In this document: positions 16,612 to 24,342 of the stretch, one piece after another
How the letters are laid out: each line of letters begins with the position of its first letter
Numbering within the stretch: the first letter of the stretch is position 1
From: Mesorhizobium sp. Pch-S
Lineage (GTDB): Bacteria; Pseudomonadota; Alphaproteobacteria; Rhizobiales; Rhizobiaceae
Length of the DNA: 64,000 nt
Direction: 5' to 3'
Assembly: GCF_004136315.1 (NCBI RefSeq)
Contig: NZ_CP029562.1
Location: forward strand, 558,001-622,000
Position numbers and translations under genes: made by a program
Notes under the pieces: model-generated
The model's database searches: none
Seen by the model: only the letters and a program-made list of their open reading frames with translations
What the model was told of the DNA's origin: nothing

Positions 16612-17595
16612 TCAGTAGGCGCCGGAGACCTCGGCTGCGGCGTTGGATGTGTCGTAGAACTTGTCCTTGTTCTTCACCCAGGCCTCGATCTTTTCGCCGC
16701 CGGCGTAGCGCTTCAGCGTCTCGTAGGCGATCGGGCCGAAGCGCGGATTGCACTCGACCACGGCTCCGATCTTGCCATCGGCGATCGCCTGGACGGCTTC
16801 CTTGCCACCATCGATGGACAGGACCAGCACATCGGTGCCCGGCTTCTTGCCCGCGGCCTCCAGCGCAGCAATCGCGCCCAGCGCCATCTCGTCATTATGG
16901 GCGTAGATGACATTGGCATCGGGATGCGCCTGGAGCAGCGCTTCTGCAACCTGGCGTCCCTTGTCGCGCGCGAAATCACCCGACTGAGATGCGACGATCT
17001 CGAAACCGCCGGCGGCCTTGATGGCTTCGTCGAAACCCTTCTTGCGATCATTGGCCGGCGACGAGCCTGTGGTGCCTTCGAGTTCGATGATCTTGGTCTT
17101 GCCATTGGCGTTCTTGACCAGCCATTCGGCAACACGCTTGCCTTCCTCGACGAAGTCGGAGCCGATGAAGGTGACATAGTCCTTGCCGGCGACAGCCAGC
17201 TTCGGATCGACGCTACGATCGAGAAGGATGACCGGGATACCGGCCTTCTTGGCAGCGAGCACCGCCGGGATCAGCGGCTTTTCCTCGCGCGGCGCCAGGA
17301 AGATCAGATCGACGCCCTGCGCAATCATCGAATTGACATCTGCGACCTGCTTGGCCGCGGAGCCAGCCGCATCCGTGTAGACAAACTGATAGCCGAGTTT
17401 GGCAGCCTCGGCTTTCATGCTTTCTGTCTGCGCAATGCGCCATGGATTGTTGGACTCGGTCTGGGCAAAGCCAACCTTGTAGGTGTCCTTCTTGGCCAGC
17501 GGCGGCAGATCTGCGGCCACGGCCACGCTGGACACGAGGCTCAGTACGCCGAAGGCGCTTGCGGTCATCAATAAAGTACGGCGGGTCAGTGACAT
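16612..17595 (-). CDS. Periplasmic sugar-binding protein of ABC importer (YtfQ-like)
   Basis: This 327-residue receptor has a signal peptide (SLTRRTLLMTASAFGVLSL, cleavage after AVAA about residue 28). A type I periplasmic-binding fold follows. The mature N terminus YKVGFAQTESNNPWR, then QGVDLIFLAPREEKPLIPAVLAAKKAG and IPVILLDRSVD, resembles galactofuranose receptor YtfQ more than ribose receptor RbsB. VIYAHNDEMALGA near the C terminus is the hinge/sugar-contact region. ATG at 17595 follows GGAGGAG. It is the first gene of the operon and is divergent from the LacI regulator. Sugar identity is inferred only. Confidence 0.92.
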   Translation of the reverse strand: MSLTRRTLLMTASAFGVLSLVSSVAVAADLPPLAKKDTYKVGFAQTESNNPWRIAQTESMKAEAAKLGYQFVYTDAAGSAAKQVADVNSMIAQGVDLIFLAPREEKPLIPAVLAAKKAGIPVILLDRSVDPKLAVAGKDYVTFIGSDFVEEGKRVAEWLVKNANGKTKIIELEGTTGSSPANDRKKGFDEAIKAAGGFEIVASQSGDFARDKGRQVAEALLQAHPDANVIYAHNDEMALGAIAALEAAGKKPGTDVLVLSIDGGKEAVQAIADGKIGAVVECNPRFGPIAYETLKRYAGGEKIEAWVKNKDKFYDTSNAAAEVSGAY

Positions 17596-17968
17596 CGAGG
17601 GCTCCTCCACATGGGCAACCGGCTCCTCCAGCCGGGCAGACATCGGTCTGCTGATCACCACTCGATCCTACGATAATTTTATTAGCAGTCAATGCGCGAT
17701 ATTCGCGAGATGGCGCGGGCGACCTTCCGCGGCAAAATTGAAGGACAGATCGCACGAAACCCTACGATTATATGCCAAACTCTGCTCAAATCAGTGGGTT
17801 AAGCGCCATCCCGCATCGAAAAAGCTCATAAATTCAGCCATACAGAAACCTGCAAATCTCAATGTCGATCACCGCTTGATAATTTTATGATCAAATGACT
17901 ATGATGCCAACGGCGGGCCTGGAAACCATTGCGGGGACATTTGTGAATTCAAGGCGAGGACCAGCGTC
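17596..17968. promoter_or_regulatory. Divergent promoter region with a repeated LacI operator candidate
   Basis: This 373-bp gene-free stretch between the sugar-binding protein and the LacI regulator is AT-rich compared with its surroundings. The 11-mer GATAATTTTAT occurs twice, at 17672-17682 and 17878-17888. The second lies inside the imperfect palindrome TTGAT-N9-ATCAA (17876-17894). The first is next to the binding-protein leader and the second is about 75 bp before the LacI start. Two spaced sites would suit a looping LacI-type repressor. No gene is seen here. Confidence 0.55.
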
Positions 17969-19027
17969 GTGAGTCAAAGCAACGGCGGCGATAAGCGCCA
18001 GGGACGACCGACCATGACGGACGTCGCCCGCATTGCCGGCGTTTCGCAGTCAAGCGTCTCGCTTGTGTTGAACCAGATGACGGGCGCGCGGATATCCCCG
18101 GAGACGCGGCAACGCGTGCTGGAGGCTGCCCGGCAGGTAAACTACCAGTTGCCGGGCATCAGGGGGGAGATTTCGTCTGATGCCGAGGGGCGGACAATCG
18201 CCTACATCGTCGACGAAATCTCCACCAGTCCGCACCCGGTGGTCAGCTTCGACGGCGCACGTGACTTCGCCTTCGAGCAGGACTTCCTTGTGGCCGCCTA
18301 TGTGACGCGCTCCAATCCACAACTGGAAGCAGCGACCATCGAAGCGATCAAGCGCGACAAGTCGATCGTCGGCGTGATCTACTCTTCGATCTTCACCAGA
18401 CGCGTCACGGTGCCAGAAGCCCTCCTTGGAATTCCGACTGTCCTGCTGAATTGCTACGGTGAAGCGAGACGGCATATCTCGATCCTGCCGGGCGAAGTCG
18501 CGGGAGGTTTCACCGCCACCGCCCATCTCACCAACCTTGGACATCGCCGCATCGGCTTCATCAACGGCGAACCGTGGATGGATGCTTCCATCGACCGCCT
18601 CAAAGGTTATCGACAGGCACTCGCTACTGCCGATATCGCCTTCGACGAAACACTGGTGCGCAGCGGCGACTGGCTGCCGTTGACCGGTTATCACCATGCA
18701 CGTGACCTGCTGTCGACCGGCAATCCACCAACAGCCATATTCTGTGGCAACGATCTCATGGCGCTGGGCGCGCTTGAGGCTGCCAACGAGATGGGCATCA
18801 AGGTTCCGGGTGAACTGAGCGTGATGGGTTATGACGATCAGGAGCTCGCCCGTTACACCCACCCGCGCCTTTCGACGCTCGTGCTGCCGAACTACGAAAT
18901 GGGACAGCGCGCGACCGAGATGCTGATCGACATGGTGGCGCACCACAAACAATTCCGTCCTATGACCGTGAAGATCGACGGCCCACTCGTCGTGAGGGAG
19001 ACGACGGCGTCACCGCGGCTGCGTTGA
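17969..19027 (+). CDS. LacI-family transcriptional regulator
   Basis: This 352-residue repressor has an N-terminal helix-turn-helix (MTDVARIAGVSQSSVSLVLNQ, about residues 16-36) and a hinge helix region SPETRQRVLEAARQVNY. The type I periplasmic-binding-like effector domain includes GHRRIGFINGEPWMDASIDRLKGY, TAIFCGNDLMALGALEAANEMG and VPGELSVMGYDDQELA. The start is GTG at 17969 behind GGCGAGGA; ATG at 18014 would cut into the recognition domain. It is divergent from the sugar ABC operon, so it probably represses that operon and itself, released by the transported sugar. Confidence 0.93.
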   Translation: MSQSNGGDKRQGRPTMTDVARIAGVSQSSVSLVLNQMTGARISPETRQRVLEAARQVNYQLPGIRGEISSDAEGRTIAYIVDEISTSPHPVVSFDGARDFAFEQDFLVAAYVTRSNPQLEAATIEAIKRDKSIVGVIYSSIFTRRVTVPEALLGIPTVLLNCYGEARRHISILPGEVAGGFTATAHLTNLGHRRIGFINGEPWMDASIDRLKGYRQALATADIAFDETLVRSGDWLPLTGYHHARDLLSTGNPPTAIFCGNDLMALGALEAANEMGIKVPGELSVMGYDDQELARYTHPRLSTLVLPNYEMGQRATEMLIDMVAHHKQFRPMTVKIDGPLVVRETTASPRLR

Positions 19028-19095
19028 GATTCTACTGTCTGCGGCCGGAGTTTTGCGGCTGCCGACACGTTCCAATCGCGCGACCTGGTATCACC

Positions 19096-19113
19096 TTAGT
19101 GCAAATGCACTAG
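19096..19113. promoter_or_regulatory. 18-bp palindrome upstream of the response regulator gene (site 1)
   Basis: TTAGTGCAAATGCACTAG contains perfect 7-bp arms TAGTGCA/TGCACTA around AA. It is about 125 bp before the response-regulator GTG. A 15/18 match is found at 27610-27627 ahead of the autotransporter, making it a candidate binding site for the LuxR-type regulator. Confidence 0.65.
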
Positions 19114-19236
19114 CCCAAGATGGGGTATCCTTGGGGTAACCCGTGTTGTTTGACCATTTGGTCAATGCTACATAGCGCCGATGCGACAGCCGAGCTTGAC
19201 CTGCCCCCGATAGCCAACCGCCGCCAGGGGGAAGCA

Positions 19237-19875
19237 GTGCCAAAAGATCTGATCATCGTTGCCGACGACCATCCCGTTTTTCGGGAAGGGCTTCGCCGTG
19301 TCGTACAGACGGTCGAGACCGATGCCGACATCGTCGAAGCCGAAACAATGGACGAAGTCCTGGCGGCCGCGCGCGCAGGGCGCCAACCCAAACTCTTCAT
19401 CATGGACCTTTTGTTCCCGGGCCTCGTCGCGGAACGCTCGCTCGCCGAGTTGCGTCAGGAATTCCAGCGGTCGTCGATCATGGTCGTATCGATGGTCGAC
19501 GATCGTCGTACCGTCGATACGGTGATGGCCGGCGGCGTCGATGGGTTCGTCTCCAAATCCGTGCCGCCAAGCGAACTGATGGAAGCCATCGCCGCCGTCC
19601 GCGACGGCGAATATGTGATCAAGCTCAAATCGTCGGACCGGGTGCCCTACCCCGCCGAAGACGCCGACATCCTGAACAGCCTCACGCAACGCCAGCGTGA
19701 AGTGTTGCGCCTGCTTGCCGACGGCAAATCCAACAAGGAAATCGGGCGCACGCTCGACATTTCGCACTACACTGTGCGCATCCACGTTTCGGCACTCCTT
19801 CGCGTGCTCAATGTCGGCTCGCGCTCGGCAGCAGCCGTCAAGGCGCTCAACGAGGGCTGGGTCGACCGGATCTAA
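19237..19875 (+). CDS. Two-component response regulator, receiver plus LuxR helix-turn-helix
   Basis: In 212 residues a receiver domain is followed by a NarL/LuxR DNA-binding domain. The acidic pocket is D10/D11, the phospho-acceptor is D57 in FIMDLLFPG and the conserved lysine is K107 in VSKS. The C-terminal domain [22 protein letters not shown]...[14 protein letters not shown] is complete. The start is GTG at 19237 with GGGGGAAG upstream; an earlier ATG would add 39 unfamiliar residues and has no ribosome site. Its stop is six bases from the stop of a convergent hybrid kinase, its probable partner. Palindromic sites upstream of this gene and of the autotransporter suggest self-regulation and a surface target (inference). 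Confidence 0.93.
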   Translation: MPKDLIIVADDHPVFREGLRRVVQTVETDADIVEAETMDEVLAAARAGRQPKLFIMDLLFPGLVAERSLAELRQEFQRSSIMVVSMVDDRRTVDTVMAGGVDGFVSKSVPPSELMEAIAAVRDGEYVIKLKSSDRVPYPAEDADILNSLTQRQREVLRLLADGKSNKEIGRTLDISHYTVRIHVSALLRVLNVGSRSAAAVKALNEGWVDRI

Positions 19876-19880
19876 GCCCG

Positions 19881-21806
19881 TCAGGCACGGGCACGCTCCT
19901 TGGTGCGCCCCAGTGACAGCGCGATCATCGTCGAGCGCAGTTCGGAAGGCCGCACCGGCTTGGACAGGATGGGGATGTCCTGCTGGCCGAGCTCCGCGCG
20001 CACCCGGTTCTCGTCGTGTCCGGTCATCACGATGGCGGGGATGTCACGGCCTGCCTGCCGGCGCACTTCCTGGATGAAGTCGGCGCCGACGATACCACCG
20101 CCGAGGTCGAAATCGGTGACGACCAGATCGCATGCCGTGACAGACAGCTCCGCCCCCGTCTCTGCCTGCACGATGCAGCCCCATTTCTCCAGCAGCGACG
20201 CTGTTGCCAGAAGCACATCCTCGTCGTCCTCCACCAGGAGCACCCGCAACCCTTCCAGCGGCGAGGAGAAGCGTTCCGGCGCGATCTTCCTGATGCGCTC
20301 CGGCGCCGACACCATGGGCAGGCCGGCGATGCGCACGCTGGTGCCACGCCCCCTGGCCGAGCGGATCGAGACCCGCAGCGACATCAGGTGCGCCAGCCGC
20401 TTGACGATGGAAAGACCGAGGCCGACACCTTCGACGTCCCTGTCGCCGCGTTCGCGCACCTGGTAGAATTCGTCAAACAGAAGCGGCAGATGTTCCTCGG
20501 CGATGCCCTCGCCGCGATCGTGGATCTCGATCGACAGGCCGTAGCGATGGCGGCGGCAGCCGATCAGCACCTCGCTGCCAGGCGCATATTTCAGCGCATT
20601 GGAAACGATATTCTGCAGGATGGTGGTCAGCAGGGCGGCATCGATACGCACATGATGCCTTGTACGGACCAGTTTGAACGTCGTTTGCGACCATTCAGCC
20701 CGGCTGGCATTCTGGGTCAGCACCTCGTCGATAATATCCTGCACGGCCACGACCTCGAAATGCGGCGTGACCTTGCCGCTGTCGAGCGTCGAGATGTCGA
20801 GCAGCGAGCGGAACAGGCCGGACACCGAATGCAGCGAGCGGTCGATGTTCTCGACCATCTGCTTCTGTTCGCGGTCGAGCCCGGTGTCGCGCAGGCAGGC
20901 GGTGAACAGGCTGATGGCATGGATCGGCTGGCGCAGGTCGTGGCTGGCCTGGGCCAGGAAGCGCGACTTGGCAAGGTTAGCCTCATGCGCGGCGTCATAG
21001 GCCTCGTAGACCTTTTGCAGCAGCGCGTAGATATAGGCCGGCACCAGGATGGTGGTCATCACCAGGGTCAGCGCCACATAGGGGTTCTCTTGCCAATAAG
21101 TGTTGAAATAGGACGACAGCGCAATCGTCAGCAGCGCCATGGCGGTGGCCAGGATCAGGTAACGGGGTCCGAAGCGTAAGCCGTTGCCAACCGTCACCCA
21201 AAGCAGAGCAGCGTAGAGGGGCAGCAAGGCCGCGCCGCCGATCGACATCGCCGAGAAGAAGGCGATGTAGTCGCAAGCCATCGAAACCAGTCGCCGCGGC
21301 TTGTAGACGACCGGTTTGGCGACCACCCACCACAACAGCAGCCACGAAACCGGCACATAAGCGAAATAATAGGTGGCAAAACCATTGGCGTAGGATGTCG
21401 CCGCATTGTCGAGCCAGGCGACAATCCAGATGTAAAATGCCAGGATCGGCACAAAGATAAGTCGCACGACAGCCTGAGAGCGCTCGGCATCGTAGCTCTC
21501 CTGCTCCCTGGCCTCGGACGTGCCTGCTACTCTGGCGGGAGGAAGTCCTGTGCCGTCGCGTCGCTTGAACATTGCCCTCTCCACTGGGCGTATGGCGAAA
21601 TAATAGGCAGCCAAGCCATTGGCGTAGTATTTTGCCGCATTGTCGAGCCTGGCGACAATCCAGGCGTAGATTGCCAGGATCGGCGCAAAGACAATTCGGA
21701 AGACAGCCTGGGAACGCCCGGCGTCTTGGCTCTTCTGCACCCTGGCCTCCGGGGCGTCTCCGATTCTAGCCGACGGAAGATCCGCTTGATCCCGCTTCTT
21801 GAACAT
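19881..21806 (-). CDS. Membrane hybrid histidine kinase with tandemly duplicated N terminus
   Basis: The 641-residue sensor has several membrane segments, then a coiled linker, a HisKA domain (ASHDLRQPIHAIS, phospho-His about 289) and a HATPase domain (LQNIVSNALKYAP, DRGEGIAEEHLP, GVGLGLSIVKRL). A C-terminal receiver has its Asp about 565 in VVTDFDLG and its Lys about 616 in LSKPV. No Hpt domain is present. Residues 1-72 (MFKKRD..., membrane helix ILAIYAWIVARLDN) are repeated as 79-150 (MFKRRD..., ILAFYIWIVAWLDN). Each copy brings its own GGAGAGGGCA ribosome site and ATG, so translation could also start at 21572. It lies 81 bp after a paralogous kinase gene and is convergent with the response regulator. 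Confidence 0.9.
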   Translation of the reverse strand: MFKKRDQADLPSARIGDAPEARVQKSQDAGRSQAVFRIVFAPILAIYAWIVARLDNAAKYYANGLAAYYFAIRPVERAMFKRRDGTGLPPARVAGTSEAREQESYDAERSQAVVRLIFVPILAFYIWIVAWLDNAATSYANGFATYYFAYVPVSWLLLWWVVAKPVVYKPRRLVSMACDYIAFFSAMSIGGAALLPLYAALLWVTVGNGLRFGPRYLILATAMALLTIALSSYFNTYWQENPYVALTLVMTTILVPAYIYALLQKVYEAYDAAHEANLAKSRFLAQASHDLRQPIHAISLFTACLRDTGLDREQKQMVENIDRSLHSVSGLFRSLLDISTLDSGKVTPHFEVVAVQDIIDEVLTQNASRAEWSQTTFKLVRTRHHVRIDAALLTTILQNIVSNALKYAPGSEVLIGCRRHRYGLSIEIHDRGEGIAEEHLPLLFDEFYQVRERGDRDVEGVGLGLSIVKRLAHLMSLRVSIRSARGRGTSVRIAGLPMVSAPERIRKIAPERFSSPLEGLRVLLVEDDEDVLLATASLLEKWGCIVQAETGAELSVTACDLVVTDFDLGGGIVGADFIQEVRRQAGRDIPAIVMTGHDENRVRAELGQQDIPILSKPVRPSELRSTMIALSLGRTKERARA

Positions 21807-21824
21807 TGCCCTCTCCATGGGCCG
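21357..21824 (-). repeat. 234-bp in-frame tandem duplication covering the kinase start region
   Basis: Two 234-bp units (21591-21824 and 21357-21590) encode the same 78-residue pattern RPxERAMFK-R-RD...A-YYFA with substitutions. Each includes the ribosome site GGAGAGGGCA followed by ATG TTC AAG, at 21806 and 21572. The copies have diverged, so the duplication is not an assembly artefact of identical sequence. Confidence 0.9.
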
Positions 21825-21887
21825 CATCCGGCACCAGCACTTCCCTACACCGGCACCATCCTTGTGTGAATTCGCCAACCTGCGCAG

Positions 21888-23573
21888 TCAGCGGGAGCTC
21901 TCAACCGCCTTCTTCGCCAAACGGTCGATCTTCAGCTTCTCCGCCGTCATCATCGAGCGAAGTTCAGCCGGACGGATCGGCTTGGCCAGGATCGCGATCT
22001 CCGGATCACCGAGATCAAGCCTCACCCTGTTCTCATCGTGGCCGGTCATGACGATGGCCGGCACCTGACGTTTCAGCACTTGACGGACACGAGCAATGCA
22101 ATCGGCTCCCGTCGCCTTCGCACCGAGGTCGAAATCCGTCACGATCAGATCGCATTCGGCCACTTCATCGGGGATCGACAGCTGAATGTCGACGATGCAG
22201 CCCCATTTCCGCAACAAGGTGGCGGTGGCGAGCAAGACATCTTCGTCGTCTTCAACGAGCAAGACACGCAGGCCTTCGATCGCCGGCCTCGGGCCCTCCG
22301 ATTTCGGCTTGGCCAGAGCTGCCTGCGATGCGATCTGCAGGCCTTCGATGATCACCGTGGTGCCGCGACCGGGGACAGAGCGCAGGTAGGCCGACAAGCC
22401 CATCAGCCGCGTCAGTCGCCTGACGATCGGCAGGCCGAGACCAACGCCGTCGACATCACGGTCGCCGCGCTCCCGGACCTGATAGAACTCATCGAACACC
22501 TTCGGCAGATGATGCGCGGCGATGCCGTTGCCGCGGTCATGGACCTCGATGGCGAGTTGCCCGTTACGGCGACGGCAACCGATCAGGACCGGGCGGTCCG
22601 GCGCATATTTCAGAGCATTCGAGATCACGTTCTGCAGGACAGTGGTCATCAAGGTGGCGTCGATGGTAACGTAGGCTCGTGTCGGGACCGCCCGCAAATC
22701 GACTCCGGCCCATTGCGCCGCTTCGGAATTCTGCCTGACTATATCTTCGAACAGATCCTTCACCGCGACCGGCTCGAAAAACGGCGTCACCTTGCCACTG
22801 TCGAGTGTGGAGATGTCGAGCAAGGAGCGGAACAGACGCGACACGCTCTGCAGCGAACGATCGACATTCTCGACCATCTGGCGCTGTTCCCGGTCGAGAC
22901 CGGTATCCTTGAGGCAGGCGGTGAACAGGCTGATGGCATGGATCGGCTGGCGCAGATCGTGGCTCGCCTGCGCCAGGAAACGCGACTTGGCAACATTGGC
23001 TTCGCGGGCGGCATTGAAAGCCGTGTAGACCCGCTCGAGCAGGCTGTAAGCGTAGGCAGGAACGAGAACCGTGGTGAGGATCAGGGTGATCGTCACATAA
23101 GGGTTCTCGCGCCAGAACGGGTTGAAATAGGCTGTGACCAGGATGCTCAAAAGCGCCATGCAGGTCGAGGCGATCAGGTAGCGCGAGCCGAAGCGCAGAC
23201 CATAGCCGACCGTCACCCACAACAACGGCGCATAGGCAGGCAGCAGGGCCGCACCTCCGAACGTCATGATGCCGCCGACGGCGATGTAGTCGCTGACCAT
23301 CGAAATGGCGCGTCGAAGCAGGTTCTCGCCCGGCCGCTTCAAAATCCAGAACAGGATCAACGCCGAGACAAGGATATAGGACGAGAACGACAGGATCGTC
23401 TGGGTCGTGCTGAATGCCGTGTCGCCTCTCGACGAGAAGACGCTCAGCATGCCGACCGTGAACAGCGTTGCGGCGCCGAGACGAAAGGTCGCCTGCGCCC
23501 GTTCGGCATCGGTCGGCCTGTCGTTCCGGGTAACGAAAAGGTCGGCAAGTTTCGTTCGCAAGCCACCAGGCAT
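21888..23573 (-). CDS. Membrane hybrid histidine kinase, paralogue of the downstream kinase
   Basis: The 561-residue kinase has about six membrane segments near the N terminus and a HisKA box SRFLAQASHDLRQPIHAISLFTACL nearly identical to its neighbour. It has HATPase motifs LQNVISNALKYAP, DRGNGIAAHHLPKVFDEFYQVRERGDRD and GVGLGLPIVRRL, and a C-terminal receiver (LLVEDDEDVLL, VTDFDLGAKATG, MTGHD, LAKPI). The start is taken as ATG 23573 (or 23582, three codons earlier); the open frame continues upstream but runs through a palindromic repeat and has no ribosome site. It is probably co-transcribed with the second kinase. Two such kinases may feed one response regulator or act as a heterodimer. Confidence 0.88.
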   Translation of the reverse strand: MPGGLRTKLADLFVTRNDRPTDAERAQATFRLGAATLFTVGMLSVFSSRGDTAFSTTQTILSFSSYILVSALILFWILKRPGENLLRRAISMVSDYIAVGGIMTFGGAALLPAYAPLLWVTVGYGLRFGSRYLIASTCMALLSILVTAYFNPFWRENPYVTITLILTTVLVPAYAYSLLERVYTAFNAAREANVAKSRFLAQASHDLRQPIHAISLFTACLKDTGLDREQRQMVENVDRSLQSVSRLFRSLLDISTLDSGKVTPFFEPVAVKDLFEDIVRQNSEAAQWAGVDLRAVPTRAYVTIDATLMTTVLQNVISNALKYAPDRPVLIGCRRRNGQLAIEVHDRGNGIAAHHLPKVFDEFYQVRERGDRDVDGVGLGLPIVRRLTRLMGLSAYLRSVPGRGTTVIIEGLQIASQAALAKPKSEGPRPAIEGLRVLLVEDDEDVLLATATLLRKWGCIVDIQLSIPDEVAECDLIVTDFDLGAKATGADCIARVRQVLKRQVPAIVMTGHDENRVRLDLGDPEIAILAKPIRPAELRSMMTAEKLKIDRLAKKAVESSR

Positions 23574-23644
23574 GATGTGCATCCCGATCAAGGGGCAGAA
23601 GCTGATCGCCTGGGGCACGACAATCAGGGGCATTTCGAATGCCG

Positions 23645-23744
23645 TTGGAAATTGCAGTAAAGCGTGTAACGGCTTTCCGTCAGGAATTGCGTAAAACCGA
23701 AGAATTGGAGCGTTTCCGCTTTTCCGCGAAAAGCGGAAACGCTC
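23645..23744. repeat. Dispersed two-module palindromic repeat, copy C
   Basis: This is a full-length copy on the plus strand. A GGAAATTGC...GGAATTGCG module is followed by a strong hairpin GAGCGTTTCCGCTTTTC/GAAAAGCGGAAACGCTC (23708-23744). It lies between the kinase leader and the ialB-like gene end. Sequence and order match copy B read on the other strand. Confidence 0.85.
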
Positions 23745-23769
23745 TGGATAACCGACATTCCAGAATGCG

Positions 23770-23792
23770 AAAGGGAGGTCCAGCCTCCCTTT
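23770..23792 (-). terminator. Hairpin terminator candidate after the IalB-family gene
   Basis: Arms AAAGGGAGG and CCTCCCTTT pair around a five-base loop, beginning two bases after the stop codon. On the minus strand only three T residues follow, so it is a weak intrinsic terminator at best. It would end the autotransporter-ialB unit. Confidence 0.55.
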
Positions 23793-23793
23793 G

Positions 23794-24342
23794 TCATTTC
23801 CCCAGCTGCATGGTTCTTTCGAGTGCGTTGTTGAAGCCCTTGAGGGAGATGGAGAAGGCGACATCCTTTTCGGTGTCGGAAGCGAAGGCGCCGAGTTTCA
23901 GCGCGGTGCCGGTCTTCAGCGCCTTGGTGGTTGCCGGCGTGAAGGTGAGCCGCACGACACAGCCGCCAGGCAGGCAGGTGCGGAAGCGCGACGGCTTGCC
24001 AGGCGGCGTGTCGTCGACCGAGAAGGTGACGCCCTTGTCGAGATTGAGCCCGAACGGCATCACCAGCAGCCCCTTCAGGCCGCCATCATCGGCAGGCGTC
24101 AGCTCGATGGTGAGCACACGCTGGCCGTTCTGGCTGACCTGTGCCTGCGAGAAGGCGCACTGCTTCTTGTTCTCGGGCGCCGCCACGCAGGCGACGCGCC
24201 AGTCCTCATAGGTCTCCGACAGCGACGACGGACCACCGGCAGCGGTGGCCGGGCCGGCGGCCGGCTGCTGTTCCTGGGCGGAAGCGGCAGACGCGGCAGC
24301 CAGGAAGGCCGCCGCGCCGAAAAGCAGTCTGATGTGTGGCAT
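23794..24342 (-). CDS. IalB (invasion-associated locus B) family secreted protein
   Basis: This 182-residue protein has a signal peptide (PHIRLLFGAAAFLAAASAASAQ) and an Ala/Pro/Gly-rich spacer. The IalB fold shows ETYEDWRVACV and four cysteines, in VACVA, KQCAF, RTCLP and GGCVV, which probably form two disulfides. IalB was described in Bartonella erythrocyte invasion; homologues occur widely in Hyphomicrobiales with unclear function. Its ATG overlaps the autotransporter stop by one base (TGATG), so the two are translationally coupled. A periplasmic or envelope role linked to the autotransporter is inferred from this coupling. Confidence 0.9.
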   Translation of the reverse strand: MPHIRLLFGAAAFLAAASAASAQEQQPAAGPATAAGGPSSLSETYEDWRVACVAAPENKKQCAFSQAQVSQNGQRVLTIELTPADDGGLKGLLVMPFGLNLDKGVTFSVDDTPPGKPSRFRTCLPGGCVVRLTFTPATTKALKTGTALKLGAFASDTEKDVAFSISLKGFNNALERTMQLGK

